This document shows, piece by piece, positions 47,555 to 59,623 of a DNA stretch of 64,000 bases (position 1 is the stretch's first letter; each line of letters opens with the position of its first letter). The DNA lies in the NCBI RefSeq assembly GCF_013426205.1, contig NC_089422.1:2480001-2544000 (forward strand), given 5' to 3'. Both the position numbers and the translations under genes were made by a program. The notes beneath the pieces are model-generated. The model did not search any database. It had not been told where the DNA came from and saw only the letters and a list, made by a program, of their open reading frames with translations. The stretch is from Metarhizium brunneum (taxonomy: Eukaryota; Ascomycota; Sordariomycetes; Hypocreales; Clavicipitaceae).

Positions 47555-48277
47555 ATATCAAATACGGTTCAGGCAGCCACCTTATGTTTTTCCAACTTTT
47601 AAGCAGTGTGGTGGTATCTCGTCCGAGCCTCTTCACTGGCTTCATTTGTTTACTATACAAATAATGTGGTTGGCTACCTAGGTCGCTTTTTCCCACCATT
47701 CGTGGTAAACCATCTTGTCGTATTAATTGACTGGATGGCACTACCCCAAATACCTAAAGTACCTAGGTAGGTAAAGTATCGGTGAGGTTTGTTATACCAT
47801 CCCGTACCCTCATCCCCAGCCTGTTTCTTTGTCCCCACAGTCTCGGGCTTATATTTGTTGAGCGAAAAACAGAAAGAGGAGGGGTTCGACCAAAAAGAAA
47901 AGAAAGAACAGTTTTAATAGTGAGCGACAGGAGTCCCGCGCGATAACAAGGACAGCTATGTATAGATGCCACACTTAAAAAGAAAGCCCTCGCAGCGCAC
48001 ATCAAGACATGTGCATTCACCCGCCGCCGAGGAGAGCCGCGTGAACAACGGGCGGTGTGAGGTGAAGGTTCGAGGACAAATTCATTGGCAGCAAGCACAG
48101 GTGCAACTTGTTCCTTGCCATGCCGCAGGAACGAAACGGCGCGAAACAGCGACGTACCACATTCTCATCCAACAGACAGCCCACACAGAGTAGACGTCTC
48201 TTGCGTGTGAGCTGGTTAAGGAAAAGGGCCCGATTACGGAGTACTCAAAGTTCATTATTAGAGCGTGGCGCGGGGAG

Positions 48278-49664
48278 ATGGCAAGCCGAGATGAAGATAC
48301 CTATTGCTGCGCGCAAAAGGCCGACGAAAACAACACCATAACTCAAATAGACTTTGTCACTCTTGGGATGTTCATAATCGGTGAGTCACACAAAGCTTCC
48401 TGATCATGTTGTGAACGCCATCACGAAAGCTCCGCGTTGCATGTCAAGCTATATGACCTGTGAATCGAGCAGGATACACCGAAACGGACGCAAATGTTAA
48501 CGCAGCAACTGACCATCTGGACTAGACGATATAGACTTTCAACCCCCAACTCCCCCCGTCCGCGACGTGCCTGGCGGAGCAGGTACATACTCAGCCCTCG
48601 GAGCCCGTCTGTTCTCCCCTCCGCCATTGTCCCGCTCTGTTGGCTGGGTTGTAGACAAAGGCTTTGACTTTCCCAACAAACTTTCAACGTTGATTGATAA
48701 CTGGGACACTGGTGCAGTCATACGCGACGATTTCGACCGTCTCACAACCAGAGGATGGAATGGCTATGTCGGCCCAGCGGACAGGCGAGCCTTTAAGTAT
48801 ACCACACCGAAGAAGCGCATTACTTCGGAAGATCTCACACCGAATCTTTTATTCTCCAAGTCATTTCATCTGATTTGCTCCCCATCTCGCTGCCAGGAGC
48901 TCATAACCGACATCGTGTCATGTCGCAAAGCGCTTGCCGCGCCGGAAGACTCGTACACCAAACCCATATTCGTCTGGGAGCCTGTCCCTGATCTCTGTAC
49001 GCCAGATGAATTACTCAACTGCACAAATACACTACGCCTTGTAGATATATGTAGCCCCAACCATGCTGAGTTGGCAGGCTTTATGGGCGACGACGGACTT
49101 GACCCCGAGACTGGTGAAGTGTCGACGCTAAGCGTGGAACGTGCCTGTGAACAGTTACTAGCCAGTATGCCGCTGCAGTCATATGCCCTTGTTGTCCGAG
49201 CCGGAGATAAAGGCTGCTACATCGCCAAAAATGGTGGCAGAAAGCGGAGATCAGGGCCCGGCAAGACCTCTAATTCACAAAAAGCACTGATACACGGTGC
49301 ATTGCAGCCCGACATAGACATGGAAGCATTATTTGCTGGACTCTTGCAAGATGACGATGGAATTATCGCACGCGAAGAGATTGAAGTTGACCCAGGATTG
49401 GAAAGATGGATTCCCGCCTACCACCAAGATGGCCGCAAGGTTGTTGACCCCACGGGAGGAGGCAATGCCTTTCTTGGGGGATTATCAGTGGCTCTGGCTC
49501 GTGGAGAAAGGCTGGAAAACGCAGTGGCCTGGGGTTCAGTCAGCGCGAGTTTCGCGATTGAGCAGGTTGGTATGCCATCACTAGTTAGGAACGATAACGG
49601 TGTAGAGACATGGAACGGGGAGGAGGTACAGCAACGACTCCAGGAATTCGACCGACGACTCTAA
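48278..49664 (+). CDS. MAK32: MAK32-like pfkB-family protein
   Basis: Exons 48278-48380 and 48526-49664 give 413 aa. The fold is that of pfkB/ribokinase sugar and nucleoside kinases. The N-terminal sheet carries DFVTLGMFIID and VPGGAGTYSALGARLF; the C-terminal signature is DPTGGGNAFLGGLSVALARG. In active pfkB kinases this second signature ends in Asp, the catalytic base; here the place is Asn (about residue 348). As I recall, yeast Mak32 shares this change. Yeast Mak32 is needed for stable maintenance of the L-A double-stranded RNA virus particle, with no known reaction. The 145-nt intron joins phase 1 exons to give MFIIDDIDFQPP. The start at 48278 is the only upstream in-frame ATG near the conserved block. 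Confidence 0.82.
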
Positions 49665-49804
49665 AATATTCGTACAGAATATATATGTACCGACTCCTCA
49701 CTTGGGGGACTACATGCTTATTATACTGGAAGAATGTTGTGATTACACCCTATGCGTATCAGCCAACATACATGTCCTAGGCTGCCTGTTTTGTAAACCT
49801 TTTA

Positions 49805-52799
<2,995 letters not shown>

Positions 52800-52909
52800 G
52801 AAGTGCTACCAGTTCCAGTAACAAATATATGACGTCGAAATATGAGTTTAGGAGTCGTTTAAAACACTGGAATAGAAAGATGTACTTGCAGGAAGTGGGA
52901 CAGACGTTG

Positions 52910-52934
52910 ACGCGTGACGCGTGACAGGCGCGTT
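52910..52934. promoter_or_regulatory. tandem MluI cell-cycle box (ACGCGT) sites upstream of MCM3
   Basis: Two ACGCGT hexamers (52910-52915 and 52917-52922), one base apart, and a related GCGCGT (52929-52934) lie about 110-135 bp upstream of the MCM3 start. ACGCGT is the MBF (Mbp1-Swi6/DSC1) site that drives G1/S transcription of replication genes in yeasts. Two full sites in tandem at this distance make a functional role likely. Confidence 0.65.
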
Positions 52935-53047
52935 AAGTGGTTTATGCGACAAAATTAACCCAAATTAACAGGTGCTTGCTAGGACTAACCTACTAGGAGG
53001 CGTAAGGGGTGTGTGTTTTGGTGACTACTACTAACCTTATATTTATA

Positions 53048-53196
53048 ACTATCTAGCCTTTTTTGGTTTTTGGTTTTGTTTTTAATTGATTTAATATATT
53101 ATAATTTTTGATAGTACGTATAATAATTTAAGATATGTCTAATTAAATTTTAAATTATTCTTATAAACCAAAAATGAAAATAAAAGGCTAGATAGT
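53048..53196. mobile_element. AT-rich element with perfect 15-bp inverted ends
   Basis: The word actatctagcctttt (53048-53062) is repeated exactly in inverted orientation at 53182-53196. The similarity continues inward with a shared tttttggttt. The 119-bp interior is almost all A and T and has no open frame. It looks like a small non-autonomous element or its solo remnant. It shares no ends with the other MITE-like family here. I could not find a convincing target duplication. Confidence 0.55.
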
Positions 53197-53459
53197 CGTG
53201 ACTCGTGAGAGCCTACTAGTAACACATTATGTCAGCCGTACCAGGTTCTGAGACTGTAACAAGCTGTGGGGATAACACTGAACGCATCGCGACGCGTTAA
53301 ACACCGAGGAGCTAGGTAAAAAAAAAATAACACTATGACTTAGTTTATCCCCATCGCGGAGGGCCCTTATAACATTTATGTTATCACTACAATTATGGGC
53401 CGCGCGAGTATAGGTATCTACTGCTTGGTGAGGCTTAGCACGTGATTGGTAAGAACATG

Positions 53460-53478
53460 GGTACCTACCTAGGTACGA
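53460..53478. repeat. TACCTAGG palindrome
   Basis: A single gtacctacctaggtac palindrome, isolated. Confidence 0.6.
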
Positions 53479-53938
53479 GACAGATCTTGTCACTGGCTAA
53501 CCGGCGGGATGAAGCTGTGATAGTGACGAGAATAGTGACAGTATGTACATCACAGTTTTAATTGGGCCCTTTGGCGGGGGATCAGATGAAAAACAAAACT
53601 CAGTTGACTACAGCTTATTATTATTGCTCTGTATACTCACCAGATGGCACCAACACTTCATCAAGCGATCGTGACACAGTGAATTGAGTCAATATTGAAG
53701 AATACGCTCCACAACCCTCCGCTACGCACTTCTCGTAGCAGATATCTATTGCAAGTACTCTAAGGAGGCATAGTATCTAGCCGAGGAGTCAACTCCAAAG
53801 ATTATTCGCATTGCCTGCAGAATATCAGAGACGAGAAGCACAAATTGTTGTCCCGTTGACCGGCACACTTATTTATTTAAGCAGGCAACATTCAACGCCA
53901 ATCATGCTATCCTTCTATTCCATGAAGACAACCTTCTA

Positions 53939-55984
53939 TTAGTCTGAGGTATGCGTATTTTCGGCCCACGATGGCCGAACTCCTCGACATACAGACTCGT
54001 AGTCCTGCAAGGTTGGATGCCGGTTTCCAAGGCCAATTGTCGTCCAGAACATCGTCCAGTGCGAATCCGCAAGCTTGCATGTCCCCGTAGACCGTTCGAA
54101 ATACCATTTATTGACAGGGTTATTTTTTCGACTTCTCCAACAAACGCCACTCGGAAAGCAATCCCGTACCATGGAATTGAAGACTATGTCAGCAACTCCA
54201 CTGCTACCTTGCCGGTTTTTCAAAACCGCAAACTTGTCCAGGTATGGGACAAATCGACCAGAATCATACGCAGTTTGCTCATCAAGAGTCTCGGGGTGCT
54301 CCCAAGTTAGAATGGCGCAGCCCTCATACTCGCCCGCAATGATAATGCCGGCCAGATTCTCATTCACTCGTTTCAAGTAGTGTTGTGCGTCAAGTTTTCG
54401 GTTGAAGGAGTCTTCAATTAGGTGAAAAAGTCGAGGGAGGTCTATGCAGTTGTCCGTGAGGCGGAGACGAGGCAAACCGGGGTTTGGGGGCTGCCATGGA
54501 TGAACCCTTGGGTCCGGATATACTGTTACTGGCATTCCCCGCTTGACTAGTGTTGCAGACCCGGATTCCGCATTTTGTAGACATCCACGCGTCTCGTCCT
54601 GTATTCGTTGCAGAGGAAGCGACGGAGAGAAAGCGGGACGGTCTGTCAGCAAGTTGTGCAGTAACGGGTTCTTTTGGTTTCGGGTTGTGACCATATTATC
54701 AAAACCAAAAGGTGGGTGCCCTAACGCGCGAATGGGCAGTTTTGATGGGATACCGGACCTAGTATTGGCAGCCGCATGAGGCGAAGTAATAAGAGCTGAT
54801 GAAGTCGGCGGTAGCAATGAAAGAGCGTCTTTTGCCAAGCTCAGGTTTGCGATGTGACTTTGGACATTCGCAATGCGCGTTATGCGTTCGCCGCTCTTCA
54901 GACTACCAATCAATTCTCCGTACTCTTGCTCAAGGTTTATGAACCTATGTGAAACGTCGGGCCGGAGAGCCATGGGAGTTCCACCGACAGGGTCCAGGAG
55001 AATTATTCGCTCAACAGACGCAATCCTTTTTGGCCGTAAATACTCTGCTACTCCATCTATTGACTCGCCGTTCATACCATCTAGCTGTAGACCCGTTAGA
55101 AATTTGGCTAAAGTAATCGTTGTTTCGTTCGCCTCTGCAGGTATCGGTGAAGATATCTCATCTTGTCTACTTAGCGACGGAACCACAACAATCATGCCGC
55201 GTTGTAGCGCTCGATTAAGCAAACCTAGGTCTTCAACACGCATACCACAGCGGAATTTAGGCACTACGGATGGGTTGTCGTTTGTATGTCGTCTCAGAAA
55301 CACATGGTCGGCTAATTTAGCACCTGGACTGCCAAACGAGTCAATCGCTTCACAAAGCCGAAAGGCTTCGTTGTCAAATGTTTGGCGATCAGCTGCAATG
55401 CCACAGTCCACAACCACAAGAGCTAGCAGGCCAAGCACTCGAAGTTGTGACAAAGTTCTTGCAATGCCATATAGAGCGTCTGGGGATAGTTCTTGGGGTA
55501 ATCGCAGTTTGACGATAGCAACATTGACAGGCTCAAGGCCGTCTCCTTTCGCCGTGACGGCCTCACTATCCTTCGCACTGGCCCTAGAAAGGTCTGAAGA
55601 AAGAGGTTTCTTCGAGGTATATTTTTGAAGGTAGCTTTTTGCATCTCGCCGCGTTGCTGAAGCCTCGAGCACGGAGACAATGACATCCTGATACGAACTT
55701 GTTAGCACGGGACCAGATGTCTCTATCACAAAGGGAGAAGCCCTCACTCTGTCTAGAGCTTGTTTCTCTGCTCGGGATGCAGATGGACTTGATAGCTGAC
55801 GAACAGTGTCACTTTGCCGGCATCTATAAATGGTGCTTGGTATCATGCTTAGAAGAGGCGCAACACCGCATCGGCATCGTTGATGCTGCCAGCCGCGGAG
55901 TTGATTAAATAGATACATCTTTAGTACCGTAGGGACCCCATGGCCACCGCTAGAGATGCTGTTTCCAATACAACCCCAAGCCAT
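53939..55984 (-). CDS. ARG2: mitochondrial N-acetylglutamate synthase
   Basis: One uninterrupted exon of 681 codons. The enzyme makes N-acetylglutamate from acetyl-CoA and glutamate, the first step of arginine synthesis, in the mitochondrial matrix. The N-terminal 60 residues are rich in Arg and Ser with almost no acids, as in an import sequence. The middle resembles the fungal NAGS amino-acid-kinase-like region (VDCGIAADRQTFDNEAFRL, RLCEAID). The C-terminal acetyltransferase domain has LRLTDNCIDLPRL, DKFAVLKNRQGSSGVADIVFNSMV, NPVNKWYFERSTG and W-x-MFWTT. In yeast the gene is ARG2; in Neurospora it is arg-14. A second in-frame ATG at 55918 is an equally plausible start. An upstream open frame (55921-56010, another frame) ends just before it. 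Confidence 0.92.
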   Translation of the reverse strand: MAWGCIGNSISSGGHGVPTVLKMYLFNQLRGWQHQRCRCGVAPLLSMIPSTIYRCRQSDTVRQLSSPSASRAEKQALDRVRASPFVIETSGPVLTSSYQDVIVSVLEASATRRDAKSYLQKYTSKKPLSSDLSRASAKDSEAVTAKGDGLEPVNVAIVKLRLPQELSPDALYGIARTLSQLRVLGLLALVVVDCGIAADRQTFDNEAFRLCEAIDSFGSPGAKLADHVFLRRHTNDNPSVVPKFRCGMRVEDLGLLNRALQRGMIVVVPSLSRQDEISSPIPAEANETTITLAKFLTGLQLDGMNGESIDGVAEYLRPKRIASVERIILLDPVGGTPMALRPDVSHRFINLEQEYGELIGSLKSGERITRIANVQSHIANLSLAKDALSLLPPTSSALITSPHAAANTRSGIPSKLPIRALGHPPFGFDNMVTTRNQKNPLLHNLLTDRPAFSPSLPLQRIQDETRGCLQNAESGSATLVKRGMPVTVYPDPRVHPWQPPNPGLPRLRLTDNCIDLPRLFHLIEDSFNRKLDAQHYLKRVNENLAGIIIAGEYEGCAILTWEHPETLDEQTAYDSGRFVPYLDKFAVLKNRQGSSGVADIVFNSMVRDCFPSGVCWRSRKNNPVNKWYFERSTGTCKLADSHWTMFWTTIGLGNRHPTLQDYESVCRGVRPSWAENTHTSD

Positions 55985-56814
55985 GACGCAGGAAAAGAAC
56001 TTGTTCGCATCGCAAGATAGAGCACCAGCAGGAAACAGATTCTCGTAGGTAGTTGGATCTGGCAGGGTCTGCTAATAGAAAGAATTTGGGGTCTCCGCAA
56101 GAGGCGGGCGGAGAAGGTCAACTGGGCACCCGAAGGCGTGTTGCAGTTGCATTGACTCTTTGCAGAAGCGCCGAGGTCTCTTTATTCCCTCAGCTTTTCA
56201 CACCTCCGTCATGGCCCATTGTTGGAAGAAGTCAATACCAGTGAGTGGGGAGTACGTGGTGTACAGAGTACAGAGTACACGAATAGCTGCAGGCTATGGG
56301 CAGTGACCGGGTGTAAGTGACTCGAGGTGTTTGGTGGGTGAGCCTTTGTTTTTTTTTCGAGGTCCCCCGATGCCGCAGCTGACTTCAGGAGGGTTGGCCG
56401 GATGACAGGGATTTGGTGGGACGCGCGGAATGAGGCCTGGCTGGGAGCTCCAGAACTTTACGTCCTCTAGGTGTCATGTACAGAGTACATACAGGTACGG
56501 AGTACCTACTTAAGTACCTAAGTAAGTACTTAGAGGTATGTACATTTGACCAGGGCGTCCGTGGGGCAGGGTATACTCGCCAGTCATCGTGTGTGTCAGT
56601 CGTCAATCGCTAAGCTCCCGTCATTTTTACTCCGTACGGAACATCAATGATCAATTTGGTCAACCAGCACCAACAAGCGAGCGCAGCCAGCGTTAGGTAG
56701 ACTAGTGCGCGTGACCAGTCTCCTTTATATGTATCGCATATCGCAGAAGCCCTCGATTCTTACTCCAGCCTTGGTCTACCTTCTTCTTCAGTTGTGCCTG
56801 AATCAACACTGACT
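55985..56814. other. divergent promoter region of ARG2 and EXO70
   Basis: The 830-bp spacer holds a 29-codon upstream open frame for ARG2 (55921-56010, minus) and a palindromic island at about 56495-56540 (tacggagtacctacttaagt and related words). No gene is visible. Confidence 0.5.
56495..56540. repeat. TACGGAGTA/TACTTAAG palindromic island
   Basis: Overlapping acttaagt, acctaagt and agtacttag words, preceded by the tacggagta word that recurs in several spacers. Confidence 0.65.
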
Positions 56815-58774
56815 ATGGCGGTGGGTCGCTCGACCATGACCCATCACACGGTTGATGAAGAGGCGAGAGCTGAGGTCGATGTCCTAAACTCTCGCCTGGA
56901 GAAAACCACGCAGCTCACCAAGAAGATTCAGGCCAGCCTCGGTCGCCTGGAGGTCTCTGGCCAGAGTGTCCGCGATGTTGCTGGTCCGCTTAGTAGCGAA
57001 ACCAGACGTTTACAGCTACTTGGAAATAGTATGGCCCGACTTATTGATATTCTGTTGCATCATGCACTAAGTTGAAGCAGATGTTGACTCTGTTCTCTCC
57101 GCCATCGATCGACTACGCCAACCTGCCGATAGTAAAGATAACGAAGAGCAGATTATCCGTGCCGGGCCAGATAAGGCCGGGTTGTCAAGTTACCTAGCCT
57201 CGTTGAAGAGGCTCAATAAGTCGCACAGAGAGATGCAAGCATCCAACTTGAGAGCGAACCAGCACACAATGACTGATCTTACACGGCTCATAAAGTCAGG
57301 CAACTCGCAACTAGAGAGCTACTTTGACAAGCTTCTACGGGGTGAAACGCCTAGATCCATCGAACCTCTACATTACATTACAAAAGATAAACCATTCCCA
57401 GTTTTACCCCAAGACAAGATTGCTCGATTGGGCCTCGTCTATGCCTACTTGGCTGGCGGCCAGAAGCCTGTCGGTCACGACTCGCCGGCGTCGAAGATAT
57501 ATGCCGAAGTTCGTGGCCCGTATTTGTCGTCATCTCTTGCCAACCTGGCCGCCGCGAGTGTGAATACAGCCAAGAAAAAGAATCTCGGCGCAATATATAG
57601 GGTGGGAACCAATGGTATTGGCACGTATGCCCAGGCCATGGAGGCTATTTTCCTATCGGAGTATGACAATATTTGCAGCATATTCAAGCGCGAAGACTGG
57701 GGACCGGTATTTCAAGGCACTTGCCAGGCAGCATTGTCCGAGCTTGCGCGTACTGTCCGAGAACTCAATGCTCACATCAAAGGCCATCTCGGCACTGACT
57801 GCTATTTGGCATATGAAATAACCGAAATTCTCTCGGGCCTTCTAGGGAATTTAGAGACAAGGACGGGGGAACTCAAAGCTTCTCTGGCTGCAGCGCTAAA
57901 ACCCGTACGGGAAACCGCCAAGGCATCACTTTCCGAGCTGTTGGAGGATACCAAAAGAAAGGCTGGCGGCTTGCAGACACTGCCTTCTGATGGTGCTTCC
58001 ATACCCCTCGTGGCAGACACGATGCAACGACTGCAGGCCATGGTGGAGTTTCTCCGTCCAATCTCTAGTATCATGATCTCTCTTGGCGATGGAGGCTGGA
58101 AGCCGAGTTCTGCGTCTGCTGGCCGATCCGCAGATGTCATCCCGAGCCTCGCATCCTTTGATATCGGTGCGGATGGGAGGGAGATTTTTGGGCATTATTG
58201 TCTGGACACTATCGATACCCTTTTGTCTACGTTAGACCAGAAAGCAAAAATTTTGCTTCGTGGTAAATCCGTCGCAGGGGTGTTCCTGGCCAATAGCGTT
58301 GTAACAGTTGAGCGGATGATACGAGATTCAGATCTCGGGCCTCTTTTACAGTCACGGCTCGAAGTGCTGGACCAGTGGCGCAAAAAGGCAACAGCGGCAT
58401 ACACGGATGTTTGCAGAGATTTGTCTGTCTATCTATTCGATACAATTCACACCAATCGCACTCAGCGACCCACGTCTGGCCAGGCAGCAGACTCAGCCTC
58501 GGTCATCAAAAGCCTTAGTAGCAAAGATAAGGACAAAATCAAGGAGAAGTTCTCTCAGTTTAATGCTGCATTTGACGAAATGGTTGCCAGGCACAAATCT
58601 TACAGTATGGAACCTGACGTGCGGTCCATGTTCGGCAAAGATATCCGTCAGAAGCTGCAACCACTGTATGACAGGTTTTGGGACCGATATCATGATATTG
58701 ACAAGGGCAAAGGGAAGTATGTAAAATACGACAAGTCATCCATTGCGTCTGTTTTTCTTAGTCTTGCATCTTGA
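56815..58774 (+). CDS. EXO70: exocyst complex subunit Exo70
   Basis: Exons 56815-57028 and 57081-58774 give 635 aa. Exo70 tethers secretory vesicles to the plasma membrane, binding PI(4,5)P2 and Rho GTPases at hyphal tips. The N-terminal coiled coil (EEARAEVDVLNSRLEKTTQLTK, then SLGRLEVS) is followed by the all-helical Exo70 domain. Words such as NLRANQHTM, FKREDWGPVFQGTC and VKYDKSSIASVF and the basic C-terminal patch are typical. The 52-nt intron restores LGNNVDSVLSAIDRLRQPAD, the expected family sequence. The start at 56815 is the first ATG of the conserved N-terminus. The gene is convergent with the RNA end-processing gene. Confidence 0.94.
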
Positions 58775-59623
58775 CAAGTCCCTGATGAGGTGTGGAAATT
58801 AATTTTGGCATTCATCTCTTGGTTGTGCAGCTTAACAAAGGGAGATTGTGCATGCTCGCTTGTATTCCCAAACAGCACACCTCTCGTCAAGGTGACGAAT
58901 AAATTCTCAAGGGCGGTGAAGGCGACTTTCTCGGCCGACAGAGTAACGGTCATCTTGGAATCGCATTGCGTGTTTCTCGTAGCGGTGTACCGACCTTCCC
59001 TCACCCATTTCGCGTTGCGCTTCTGAAGTTGTTAGTTTTGGAGCATTTATTGTTATCTGCTCAAATGCATGAGTTCCCCGGATAAGTGAAGTTTTGTTCC
59101 TTAGGTGGCAGGCATAGAGGCGAACTTGAATGGCTATACATATCTCTTGGACAAAAAATAGTGTCGTGCTTGTTCGGCGGACAAATCCTCCAGGCAGGTG
59201 TTACCATGACAAAACCTTCGAGCTGTCTCTACTATGCAGGGTAAGCAAGGTATATTCTCTCTGTACATGACTGCAGGACAATAGAGAGCGATCAGATAAT
59301 AGGCTGGCTGATCTTAGTAGATACCGAAACTCTAAACCTCACACCTGCATAAGTCTTAAGTGTATGAACTGCACGATAAGGGGACATGATTTGACACATT
59401 CATGGAACCTTGATAAGCCTCTGCCTCTTTCTGCCTAATATTAGTATCTGTATGAATACTTTACAGAATCGCAATGGTTAATGTGGCGTTTCACTTGGTC
59501 GGCCTCCCAAAGAAACAAGACAGACAAAGGTGATGCCCTCTTTAGTTTGTCAAATGCCACTAAACTCGCTACCGATATCAATCTCTCTACTGGCTCCAAC
59601 TTAGCCAAAGAAACGCTCTTAGA
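58775..59623. other. spacer between two convergent genes
   Basis: About 850 bp separate the EXO70 and RNA end-processing gene stops. No open frame with protein character, repeat or RNA gene is visible. Confidence 0.5.

Larger units (their letters stand above)
46735..48277. other. divergent promoter region of the CAP and MAK32-like genes
   Basis: The 1.54-kb spacer contains TACCTAGG islands at 47299-47333, 47520-47554 and about 47750-47775. Open frames of 60-110 codons are scattered on both strands, without recognisable motifs. No gene is called. Confidence 0.5.
52800..53938. other. intergenic between MCM3 and the NAGS gene, with regulatory sites and an inverted-repeat element
   Basis: The 1.14-kb region is the MCM3 promoter and the NAGS 3' side. 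It holds the tandem ACGCGT pair at 52910-52922, the AT-rich inverted-repeat element at 53048-53196, another ACGCGT at 53292-53297 and a TACCTAGG word at 53460-53478. No gene is visible. Confidence 0.55.

Noticed and set aside
53374..53392. Short hairpin (ataacat..atgttat) between MCM3 and ARG2
   Set aside because: Seven-base arms in AT-rich DNA are expected by chance, and no second copy was noticed.
55985..56814. Arginine attenuator peptide upstream of the arginine gene
   Set aside because: I looked for the conserved uORF known from fungal carbamoyl-phosphate synthetase small-subunit genes. It is not here and is not expected, since this gene is NAGS, not that subunit.
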